This document shows positions 46,301-57,300 of a DNA stretch of 64,000 bases, in pieces. This DNA is from Lytechinus variegatus (taxonomy: Eukaryota; Echinodermata; Echinoidea; Temnopleuroida; Toxopneustidae). Numbering within the stretch: the stretch's first letter is position 1; each line of letters opens with the position of its first letter. The notes under the pieces were generated by a model. That model was not told the DNA's origin. It did no database searches and was given only the letters and a program-made list of their open reading frames with translations. Both the position numbers and the translations under genes were made by a program. The stretch lies in contig NC_054743.1 in NCBI RefSeq assembly GCF_018143015.1, positions 32,017,934 through 32,081,933 on the forward strand, written 5' to 3'.

Positions 46301-47301
46301 AGTGTTCCGGCGCGCCTGGTGTCACGAGTATCTGAATAAAAGTTGTTCATCGAGGCTGAGCGTTTAGGATGAAGAAAGTGAAAATATTTAGGAAATCTAC
46401 AAGAAATAGAGTTTCAATTGTGTTACTCTATAATATCCATATTAATCAGATGTATAGAATAATCGTAATCATAATGATGTCGCTATCATTTTGATATATT
46501 GATGAAAAGTACACTGTAAATGATGTTTAAAATTTTAGGCACATTGATATAAGCCTTTCGTTCTAACAACTTTTGTTGAAATATACTTTTAAACAAGATG
46601 TTTAATTTTTTTTAAACAATTGTTAAAGGAGCTTAAACAACGTACCGTTTGAGTGCATTGAAAATGATCCCATCAAAATGTACAGGCCACTGCTTGGGTA
46701 TTTCGATATTCTGCGGGTGACAACTGAAATAAATATAAATAATTTTGCCAAATTGTGAGAAGTCACATTACTATGTCTATTTTGTAAGCATGTTCTGATC
46801 ATTTGTTTTCCAGATGCAACTCGTCTACAGTCTACTAATTAATCAATTGGCAGGCTGAAAAGGACTTAATTATTACAAGTTCGGGTTTTTCGTGAATATC
46901 CGATTATTTTGGGTTATACCGTGTCAGCCTAATCATTGGTTCAGTATACACGATCAAGTGATTTGTGATCTAATAAATGCTATGCTTGTTCAAAACACGC
47001 ACAGAAAAAAAGTAAAAAAATACATAACTTCGGATTTTGATCCAAAATTTGCGCAATATTGACATAATAAAAATTAAGAATGAAAGATGTAAAAAGGTTT
47101 GACTAATCTTTGTAACAAAATTACTTGAAATAAGTTTGAAAATAATTTTTGAAAATTTGAAACATTTGAATTTTGTGACTTCTTTTGAGCAGGATTTGAG
47201 AAAGAATGTGTCCAATAAATTACTAATGATTTAAGGATAACATACCCATTTCAGATTTTGAATTAGGGGAAAAATTAATACACATGTTTTTCTTATTCCT
47301 T

Positions 47302-47540
47302 AATTCTCCCGATATAATGGCCACTGTGCATTATTGGCGTGATGAGCCCAAAGTTTTGAGGGTCCAGAAATGGCGTATAGGACAAAATCTATAAAAGATG
47401 CGAACGAGCGAAGCAATTCTCCCGATATAATGTACAAAGATGGCCACTGTGCATCATTGGCGTGATGAGCCAAAAGTTTGGAGGGTCCGGAGATGGCGTA
47501 TATAGGGCAAAATCTATAAAAGATGCGAACGAGCGAAGCA
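47302..47540. repeat. Two-copy tandem duplication at a MITE junction
   Basis: Unit 1 (47,302-47,414) and unit 2 (47,415 to about 47,540) both run from AATTCTCCCGATATAATG through GGCCACTGTGCAT and into the MITE end ATTGGCGTGATGAGCC, then GATGCGAACGAGCGAAGCA. Unit A has the flanking sequence once (about 22,030-22,065) and no MITE. Confidence 0.75.
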
Positions 47541-47771
47541 GTCGAGCAAAAACTTTTGACATATATATTCCAGAAATTCAATTTTTTGATAGATTTTGAC
47601 ATAATGTTCAGAAAATGAATCATATTTCACCTTTCTCTCTTTCCTTTCAGTCTCTTTTTTTCTTGGTCGTGATTTTATTTTTTTCATTCATTTTAATTTT
47701 ATCACTATTATTATCGTCATATATATATTTTTTTGGGGGAAGCGCCCCAGCCCCCATCTGTACGCCACTGC
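47454..47771. mobile_element. MITE, AGTGGCGTA family relative, unit B only
   Basis: The left end CATTGGCGTGATGAGCC and the right end TGTACGCCACTGC are inverted, flanked on both sides by TGTGCAT, a likely target-site duplication. The matching unit A sequence reads GGCCATTGTGAATGGATTAC without interruption. It contains TTGATAGATTTTGACATAAT and TTTCACCTTTCTCTC, as other family members do. Confidence 0.75.
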
Positions 47772-49225
47772 TGTGCATGTATTACTCTTGGAAGTGGAAA
47801 TTGTCGGTCTATTTCTTAATCTGTTGTTCTTACCCAATATGTTCATTTGCTATCTTTTCACTTTGATAAAACATCTATAAGTGTAAAGTTTAAATCACGA
47901 TTCTAGATATACAAAAATTTGTCCAAATTAATCACTAATAACAATAATAACACCATGTAAAAGCAAGTGAAATAAGAACAAAAACTTCTGAAATCATAAC
48001 AATAATAACACCAAAGCATGTGAAATAAGAACAAAAACTTCTGAAATCACAATTCTGTAAGCAGGATCGGGGGTTAGTGGGCCTATTTGCAGCATTTATA
48101 AAGCTTATGCCTAAACATCAATATACAAGAAATGTAACTTCCGAGTGCGGCAATTTGAGGAGAAAACAAGTAAAATAGAAAAACAAGTTGGAAATGAAGA
48201 AAAATGAGACCCTGCAATAACACACAGCATGCACGAGGTAGATGCATCAGAAATGCATATTTTGAGGGATGAAATGGCACAATTCTATGGAGGTCGGTCG
48301 TTTCGATCCCTTGCATATTTTTTCTTTTTATTTTCAGGACCTAATAAGATTTTGAGAGCATTTGTAACTGTTGAATGGTTTGCTACCCTTGCTAAAAAAA
48401 ATAAGGCATCGAATATCTCTAAGGATTTCGCTGATTTTATTCACCGTCACGGTGACGATGTTTATCATTCCAAGAATTAGATCATCTCTGCACTGTTCAA
48501 TTTCAGGTTTTTTCCTTTTCATTTAGCTTCTTGGCCCGGCAAAATGCGTTAGGAATATTATTATTGAGTTAATGATAAATCGGAACGGGTCAGCTTTAAC
48601 GTTTGCCCCGGGCGTCACAATGCCTAGATACGCCGACTGTAAACGCTTAAAGTATCTGATACACTACATACCAGCCACATTGGGTTCAGTTGAAAATTAC
48701 CACAACCTATACATTGACATATCATAATACACAATACTTAGAAAAATGAATATAATAAATATACATATAATCATGAAAATGCTACTTAGAATGAAATTGC
48801 AAGCCCCCATGGAATTCTCCAAGTGCCGCCCTGAACAATAAAAAAATAACAAATCGGAAGAAGTTGAAGATAAGGGTAGGATTGCCGATTTCTTCTGAAA
48901 TTTGTTTATATCAGAGAAGAAGTCAAATTCTCGACCATTCCAAATTTCGAAGAAAACAATGAATATCGAGAATAACATTTTCATTGACTTTCCCCCATTT
49001 TCCTTGAGTGTTAGGCCTATGCTGAATTGGACGGTTTAGAGTACGTAAGCAAGTTATAAATCAGAACAACTTACATAAGCAGGTCAAAAATTGAACAGGC
49101 GCACGTAGGTTTAATATATCAGACGAATGTTGTATTATTTACGTTAAGGTCATAGATTAGAACGTGGTAATTTATCATCATGGTGAGATTCAAAGTTCAT
49201 CGGTAGGACTACAGCTATTACAGCA

Positions 49226-49460
49226 AGTGGCGTACAGATGGGGGGGGGGCTTAGAGGCGCTAACCCCCCCCACAAAAAAAAAAAGGAAAGAACATGTGAA
49301 ATATGATATCATTTTTCCGAATATATCAAAATCTGTCACAAAATTTGTAATAAAAATGTCGAATTTTCAGCTCGCTCGCTCGTACTTTTATAAGGCTTGC
49401 CCGACACGCCATTTCTGCTCCCGCGCCCCCTATTTTTTTTTTTACTCGTTAGGCCACTGA
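49226..49460. mobile_element. MITE, AGTGGCGTA family, shared by both units
   Basis: AGTGGCGTACAGATGGGGG on the left and TTAGGCCACTGA on the right, containing CTCGCTCGCTCGTAC. Flanks match the unit A element at 23,762-24,035. Confidence 0.7.
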
Positions 49461-51727
49461 TTACAGCTCATCGTACAGTCTATAAAGTGACACTCATGGC
49501 GACTCAAAACAGACCGATGGTAAGTCTTTGGAAAGAAAATATAACCTTGTCGACTCGGATTTGGAAATGGTTTCGCCGGCGGAAGTGCACCATATTATCG
49601 AGGCACATCACAATTTGGTTCATTCCTGGCTTTAGTGGCGTAACTAAGGGACACATATTCTGGCAAAGTACGTGCGAATAACATTATCCGCCTCATTAAT
49701 TTCTATTCCCATCCGCGATTGCATTACTGAACTACCTTAAATGTTAATTTCAAACCTACTATGCAAATAATAGGCTTTGTAGCGCATGAATTTACATAAA
49801 TACACTGGCGGATCGGGGGAGGGGCACAGCTTGCCCGTGCCGCCCCTTCCCCTTTGAGAAGTAATATCAAAATTTATGATGGAAAAATGCCCTTAAAACA
49901 GAAGTGTGCCCCCACCTTTGTAAGTGAAAACTTTTTTTTGTTAATTTTTTTTCGGTGACGCATTATTCTTAATTTTTGGTTAAAAATCTTTTTTTTTTGC
50001 TGGTCACATTATCAAATTTTTCCTCGGAAAAATGTGCCCCCCTTTTGGGAAAAACCTGGATCCGCCCTTGCATATGCAGTATATCATTATGATAGAAATG
50101 TTATACTACATGCAGATTCGAGCCCGCCAAACTTATGAGTACGATTTCTTTGCGTTTTTTTTTTTTGGGGGGGGTTGTAATTATGCATGCATGGCTAATG
50201 ATTAACAGCCAATCTAAACAATTTAAGGATTTAGGCATGAGAGTTGATTGGAAGTCTTTGTAAAATGGGCCCCGGAAATGTGTAGGCAGTATTTTTAGTT
50301 CAAGGGGTTTCACAGCTAGACAACCGCCAAATTATATAAAAAGGGGTCTACATACAAATCAACAGTCATCAACACCAGCGAAATAGCCCAGTGCTTTTAG
50401 GATTAAGAAATTGCTGTCCTTGCTTTCTAAGGTTGATCCCTGCTTTCCCAGCAACCTGGTCATATACCGCAAGCAGCATCAAACAACCAGACAAACGTGG
50501 AACAAGCAGTGAGGGGAGTGCCAAGAAGGCCTTGCCCTCATTTTTTTATATATCTGCTAGCGTCTTGTTTAATTAAATCCCGCTGATTAAAAAAAAATAA
50601 TCTAGTGATCAACTTCGTGATTACCCTTTTTACATCATAAAAATAATCCCCCTTGTTCTGAAATCATGTATCTGTCGACTATGAAAAGCCTGCCCATCAA
50701 GTAAATTTTGACTAATACTTTGTGTGGACACTATGTAATGCTGTATTAGTGAGGCAACACCCTTGCCTGTCATCACATTAAGTAGACACAAGCTCAGTCA
50801 TAATGGATTGTGTAGAAGAAAACTGGCGGTTAAAACTCTCCACTAACTATGACGTTGTTGAGATGAGAGAACTATCATTTCATCATCAACTCTTCTATAA
50901 GGATGTCACTCTTTTTGTTTTGTTTTTTGCTAAATAAGTACATTGCGTATCTTGCTGCAATAACTATTTGCATATGGATCTGCTTTGTACTGTGACTTGG
51001 GATTGTGTTTTCATGCCCCCTCCTCTCTCTCCTTTTCACTCTCCCTTTCCCTCCCTCTCTCTGAATCTGTCTCCCTCTCTCTCACACACACACATAAATA
51101 CTTTCTGTCACCCTCTTGGGTATACATTGTGAGAGTAAAAAGGATGAAAGGACTGGTGTACTTCCTAATCTATGCACTCTTTGAAAAATTGTTTTACTGG
51201 TGATTTCCTATTTTGAAGACGTTTTGTTTTCCAGTAATCTCCTTATTTCTGTATTACTTTTACTCATGTATTCGAAAATTAAAGTTGTTAACAGGGCCGT
51301 CACCAGCTTTTTTCTAGGGGGGGTGCTTTGTATGAAAAAAAAACACAAAAACACAAAAAACAACGTATTAACTCAATTTCATGCAGTTATATAGTCCGCC
51401 GGCCAGAATGGATATAGAAAGTACATACTGGTCAACATGCCTATTGTTCCTCAATGCAGTTTCGGTGTCTGTGAAGGATACTGGCTTACCCCCCCTCCGG
51501 GTTTTTTTTTTTTTTTTGTTCTGAAGGGGGGTGCGTTCGCACCCCCCCTGGCGACGGCCCTGGTTAAACAGGTTGAGGTTATTATGCAATGAGATAGTTC
51601 TTGTAAAATCCCCCCAAAAATTGTGCCTCGACAAATTGAAAATTGAATTGTCACAACTAGATCCAAGTCCTTTTCAAGTGATCACCCCTTAAACAGGAAG
51701 AAGACATGAACTGAGATCTTATCATAT

Positions 51728-51999
51728 GGGCCTGTCTTACAAAGAGTTACAATTGATCCAACCATTCGTAACTCTATGGAAATCCATCAGTGTCATAATT
51801 TTTTCTACAGGAAATTTGCACAATGTCCTGTGTAAACAAAGAGAAGCACAGGGATTTTACAAGAAAACAATGAATGCATGAATATCCATCACAAGCTGGA
51901 AAATATTTTGAAGAAATTTGCATTTTAGATGTTGACGTTCCTGGTCGTCCATAGTTGCGATTGATTGGATCAATCGTAACTATTTGTAAGACGGGGCCC
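51728..51999. mobile_element. MITE, GGGCCCCGTCTTACAAAGAG family, copy 2
   Basis: GGGCCTGTCTTACAAAGAG at the left, CTATTTGTAAGACGGGGCCC at the right, with GATTGATTGGATCAATCG inside the right arm. The interior has ACAATGAATGCATGAATAT and TTAGATGTTGACG, shared with the copy at 53,506. Confidence 0.8.
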
Positions 52000-52104
52000 T
52001 GATCATCTCTTGTATTGTACAAGGGATGATCAGATGATGTCATCTCGGATCTAGTCATGTCAACAACCCATAACAAAAATACCTCTTTAAAAGAATGTTG
52101 ATAC

Positions 52105-52182
52105 CAATTATCAAAGCGCAGTAGAGTATATGCACATAGTAACTGCGCTATATAAATGGACCTATTATTATTATTATTATTA
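52105..52182 (+). mobile_element. SINE 3' tail fragment
   Basis: AAAGCGCAGTAGAGTATATG, ACTGCGCTATATAAATGG and a (TAT)n run. Tail only; no tRNA-like head is attached. Confidence 0.5.
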
Positions 52183-53189
52183 TTGAAATGATAAGACCTT
52201 AAACTGATATACAGCTGATAAACTTTGCCCCCTGACTCATATAAAGATATCATACATTGAGTATCTCCAATATATCATAAATAAACTCAAATTTTGCCAA
52301 CGGTTGTGATGTTTAACATGACAATATTTTATTGCACAGGAAAATAAACAAAGAGAATAAAGCCATGTGATTTTAAATCTCTGTAATGTCACAAAGTGGG
52401 TTAGCAAACTTTATAAAGTTATAGAAAAAAATATGATCATGCAAAATGAAATCCATGGTATCTGTTTACCATTTATCAGAGGAAACAAATATATGAAACA
52501 TTGCAGTGAATGTTTCACTGGAAATAGTCATGGAGTAAATAATATTCATATTTTAAACCCTAAATCCCTACATATATATATGGCGATCCCAAATCAGAAA
52601 GCCCTCATTTTGATTGCAAGGTGGTGTGAAATACTTTAACTCTCTTTCACAGCGGCCCTTGCAGTCTTACAATTCATACGAAATAAACTATTCTTATATA
52701 TTTCATTCAATGCTTTATTTCACTGAGTTCGGTGACATTCAAATTTTATTCCTCACATCAATATATTTAAAGTACAGTGTTATTGAAAACATATGTATGG
52801 CACCATACAATAAAAAAAAAAGATGATTACAAAATGAACATGGTGTAATAGTTTTCATGGTACACCATGTATCTTCCTTGGGCGAATGTTGCTCCTGAAA
52901 AGAACCATCCAAACTCGATGTTTCGACAAGTGTGTTCTTGTCATCTTCAATGCATGTACAACATGCACTCCAGAGGCCCCTACAGGTCAGATAACAGCTA
53001 ACTTGGTAGGTAGAGTGATGAGTTTATAAGCTGGTGACCCAGGTTTGAACCCACATTGGTGTAGTAACCTTTGCTGAGGTACTAGTGCTCTTGTCAATGT
53101 CCCTTGCATAGGACCTTAAGCTGTCAGCCCTTCTACAGATGCTCACTAAGCAGCATTCACGTATTCTTAGCATCTAAACTATCACCCGA

Positions 53190-53351
53190 GGGGCCGTTTA
53201 ATAAAGCTGATTAAGGTAAGAGTGAGTTTAAGAATGACTGGTGATCTTTTCTTGTAACTGATGTTCATAGGTGATTATTTAGCGATTAAGATAGGTTCAC
53301 CAGTCATTCTTAAATTTTCTGGTAACTTACGAACAGCTTTATAAAACACCC
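53190..53351. mobile_element. MITE, GGGGCCGTTTAATAAAGCTG termini
   Basis: GGGGCCGTTTAATAAAGCTG at the left and CAGCTTTATAAAACACCC at the right. Inner arms TTAAGAATGACTGGTGA and TCACCAGTCATTCTTAA are perfectly inverted. About 160 bp, non-coding. Confidence 0.75.
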
Positions 53352-53463
53352 ACCAGACATGGATTGAGGGAAGACTACATTGATTATCAAGGACCCAATA
53401 ACACAAAACATGCTTTAAGACTGACTTTTTAAATTGATTTTAAGAATCATCTATGGTAGACCG

Positions 53464-53985
53464 GAAGCATTGTGGTCCAAGTGGTTTTGACCCTCATTTT
53501 TATCAGGGTCTTACAAAGGGTTATGATTGATCCAATCAATCTCAACTGTATGGAAATCCATCCATATCAATTTTTTTTCTACTGGAAAGATAATCACATT
53601 GAATCTTCAAGAGAACAATGAATGTATGAATATACATCATATCAAGAAAATATTCAGAACTCGCATTTTAGATGTTGACACTGTTGGCCATCCATAGTTG
53701 CCATTGATCGGATCAATCACAACTCTCTGTAAGAAGGGGCCCAGAGAGCTGTGGGTTCGAATCCCAGCCATGGTGGTAGTTTCCTCAGCAAGAAATTAAT
53801 TCAACTTTGCTGCACTCGTCCCAGGTGAAGTAAACAGGTACCTGACAGGAACATTCATTCCTTGAAATGCTTGATTGCCATTGGATGTGAGACGGGGCTA
53901 AAGCCTGGATAATGATGAGAATGTTGCCTTGAGCACAGTGCAGAGTGGATTATGTGCTCTCTATGAATTGCATTATTATCATTTT
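53464..53985 (+). mobile_element. SINE split by a MITE
   Basis: A head fragment (TGTGGTCCAAGTGGTTTTGA, box A-like) lies at 53,472-53,495. The rest, starting at box B (GGGTTCGAATCCCAG) and running through GCAAGAAATTAATTC and GCCTTGAGCACAGTG to a T-rich end, lies at 53,743-53,985. The two parts are separated by the MITE at 53,506-53,742. The body resembles the SINE at 9,455. Confidence 0.65.
53506..53742. mobile_element. MITE, GGGCCCCGTCTTACAAAGAG family, copy 3
   Basis: GGGTCTTACAAAGGGTTATG at the left and CTCTCTGTAAGAAGGGGCCC at the right. GATTGATCCAATCAATC and GATCGGATCAATC lie in the arms. It sits inside a SINE between box A and box B. Confidence 0.8.
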
Positions 53986-54316
53986 TTACCATACTTTGAT
54001 CTTACACATTCAAAGAGCTGTTTCAGAAAGAGGGATTGTTAGTAATGACTTATTTGACCCAAACTGTGGAATAGTTTTCAGCACATATACAGTCTTTTAC
54101 ATTGGTGGAATCATTTAAGAGTACAGTAAAGACATGTCTTTTTTTGTAATGAAGTAGTATTAAAGAGATGTTTGTTTAGTACATAGTCAAGTGTTAATTG
54201 ATTATGGACAATATACAGTAAGTATTAGTTTATGATTGATGTTTTATAATCAATAATAAAAAATCAATTGAATGATCAATTGAACAGCCTTGTGTTACCG
54301 GTATCAGTGCTATTTT

Positions 54317-57300
54317 CTACATCTTAGTAAGTGGTGTCATGCCCAATAGCTTCATCCCGTTGGCCAAGGTTATTCTAGCTGATCGGAATAGTCCAAGTCT
54401 TGCCTGTAAAAACACAAGAGAAAACAGAAGAAATACAAGAAAAAAAAATGATAGCACTGAATGGAAACATGCTACAGCTTTTTGACTTGCACTCAACAGA
54501 GCTAAATGCAATGAGTGATAGAGAAAGCAATACTGACCACAATCTACGCTTAATACCAGCTGATTGCATAGGGAAAATGTTCATAATTCAGAGTAACATA
54601 TTGAATATTTGATTACTGGCTTACATCCAGTAAATTAGATTGCAGTGATCGATCTGATAAATAAGTTAAGAAATCTTGGAACCAGCATCATCCAGTGAGC
54701 AATTCTAGTGTAACATGTCTCTCCTCCGTCAACATTATAAAAAAATACATTTTAAAACATGGGCGGTAATCTCTCCCCAAAGGTAGGGGGGCCAGGGGCG
54801 GATCCAGGATTTTCCAAAGGGGAGGGGGGCACGAGCCGGCTTTTTTCCATCATAAAAGACCACAAATAGTGGGGGGGGGACATTTGATATTGTATCCCCC
54901 CTTGGATTTCCGCCCATGTTTTAAAATAACACAAACAACCCCCAAACACAAAGCTATTCCATACAGTATGCACTATATGTGGGATCTTCCTGAAATGGTT
55001 CTTCTCCACTTTGTGCTTCATATGAAGAGGTGCAATGCTCTCAAATTATCATGGCTTGAGAAGTTCATGAAGTAAAAAAGGACAAAATGGGGTCATCATA
55101 TAGAAGGGCCAATAAATGTATACATAAAGCACACTTCGGACACTTATTGTGAGATTTTATCGCAAAGGTCACTCCTTTAATGAAACACTATATAGGTTCC
55201 ACCAAAGAGTGTATCAACCAAATTACTTACCCTCTGAACATTAACTGGACTTCCCTTAACTTTGAGTTTGTTGTTTGCTCTGGAAATTAAATGTCTGTCA
55301 AAAAAGGGAAATTATTTTCTCAATTACCAATTCAGCATTCCAGCAAATACGAAACATATATGATAGTGGCTCTTTTATTCTAACAGACAAAATTAGGTAA
55401 CCATGATAAAACAAAATAAACATCTTCAAAAAAATCTTTTCAAAAGAAAAAGAATTACTTATCCATTAATCAGTCCTTCCATCCACCTTTTTAAATACAT
55501 CCATCATTTAATCCAATCGTTCATTAGTTTTCCTCATTGAAATGTCAATTTATAGATAGCATCAATACATTCATTTTTCAATGCATACATTTACTTTTCA
55601 ATACATCCATCCAGCTTTCAATACACCTATTTATTAGTAAATAGATCCTTCCATTTATCTTCCTTCCCTCCCTCCCTCCATCCATCCAACCATTCACCCA
55701 CCCATTCATCTCTCCATCTATCCCTCCCTCCACCCCTCCATCCATCCTTCCATCCATCCACCCACCCATCCATCCATCCTTCCATCCATTCATCCATCCA
55801 TCCACCCACTCATCCACCCATCCGTCCACTCACCCATCCATCCACCCATCCTTCCATCCTTCCTTCCTTCCTTCCATCCATCCATCCATACCTCTATCAA
55901 TCCATCCATCCACCCACCCATCCATACATCCATCCCTCCATTCATCTAGCACCACTCACCCTAGCTGTAGTAGATACTGGGCCGCTGCTTTAGGTTCCCT
56001 CTCAAAGGCTGCTCTCCTAACTGCTACATCATAATGACTGATAAACCAGGCTAATTGTACAGCTTCCTGTTCACATAACAGATTCCAATCTATATATTCA
56101 TGAGAAGATAGCTCTGGTATACTGTTCAGCACCTCAATGCTACGGTGAAGGAAGACACAAAGAAATAAATGGTTGGTTTGACCATTGACTTAGCCCCCGG
56201 CTAAAATGCTCCTAGGAGACTACGAAGTGTGTATGTATATTGTTTGAGCAAGTAAGAATCTAGAAAAGAGCATTGTACAGAATGCTTCTGTCATGACATC
56301 GATAAATTCAAGGGCCCAACAATTACTGAAAAGTGATGGTAAAAAGGCAGGTTTTTGATGAGAAAGGAAAAGCAGACGTTTACTTGCCTTATTTTTGAGC
56401 CAGGGAAACTCTACACTCCTGAGGACGAAAAGGCACGCTGCTCGGAATGTCAAAGCTGCTCTTCGTCTCACCTTCCCTATGCTACCAATACTCCTCATCT
56501 CATCTTTTCTTCTGCTCCTAGTCATCACATCCTCTATGTTTGAAGTCCTTTGGAGGATTTCACCTTATCTCACAAAAGATTACTCTCGCCTCTCCTCTAT
56601 ATTTTTCCCTCCTTTCAATTCTAACCACATTTCCATTTAAGCTAGGGTTTGTGAAGTAATAATTACCTGCAAAGCCTTGCATGAGAATACTGTAGAAAGA
56701 CTCCCGTATCTCCCTGACTAGTCAAGACTCTATCCCATTCAAACTTGTAGTCTGTGATTATAGACCCTTTGAGATCCTGAAGGATGATAGCTGACACACC
56801 AAGGATCTCTGCTACGCGCTCAGGGTCTTCTTGCGCTTTGGTTGCTAAAATAATCATGAAAATCAACAATGAACGAGTAGGTAAGTGTTTGAAACTTAGA
56901 ATGAACAGTGGTTTGTTCAGAGATTTAAAGACTGAATGTTATGTCTGATTCAATTATTTATTTATTACTACTGAACTGTCAATGACTTAATACAGGGCCA
57001 CAAGAAAAAGTTGTGTTCAGAGAACAACACATTTGCAGAAAGGAAATTCAGGGCTTCTTTTTGAAAACTGAGAATCAAACTCAAATTGTGATTAATCTGA
57101 TCTTCACTACACAAAGTTAGATCAATCACAATATGTATGATTTGAATCTATCCATAAGTCTTGTAAGAAAATTTCCTAAAGACACAGCAATAATACCTAA
57201 CCACTAAATGATTACACTTTGGTGTAAGGAATGATAGAAGGTACTTTGCAACCAGTCTTATATAAAAAGAAGGCTCGCACCAAGAAAGCTAGCTCAGTTT

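Larger units (their letters stand above)
42270..46790. other. ~4.5-kb block present only in unit B
   Basis: Unit A runs directly from sequence like 42,040-42,250 (its 20,700-20,940) to sequence like 46,800 (its 21,490) within about 550 bp. Unit B has about 4.5 kb extra here. It is patchy repeat DNA: C/G-tract repeats at 42,338-42,435, a SINE at 42,950, GGCGGATCCAGG-type repeats at 43,199 and 45,060-45,095, and long G or C tracts at 44,090, 44,340 and 46,185. No coding exon was recognised. Confidence 0.6.
29018..49815. repeat. Segmental duplication, unit B
   Basis: Right member of the tandem duplication; see unit A. It begins a few bases before the copy B stop codon and runs about 8.7 kb upstream of the gene. 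It is shorter overall than unit A because several introns lack insertions found in A, although it has gained a ~4.5-kb block at 42,270-46,790. Confidence 0.8.
49816..54316. other. Gene-free spacer between unit B and RARS2
   Basis: No coding exon was found. A GGCGGATC / GGATCCGCC-bounded repeat spans about 49,807-50,062. A CT-rich and CA-rich patch is at 51,020-51,100. Another G-tract repeat with GGGCCGTCACCAG and its inverse GGCGACGGCCCTGG spans about 51,295-51,562. Four MITE or SINE copies are listed separately. A tRNA-like box B (GGTTTGAACCC) at 53,043 marks a decayed SINE at about 52,985-53,130. The RARS2 3' UTR must end in the right part of this region. Confidence 0.5.

Noticed and set aside
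55578-55829. Open frame rich in Trp, Met, Asp and Gly
   Set aside because: A translation of the CATC tetranucleotide repeat inside a RARS2 intron.
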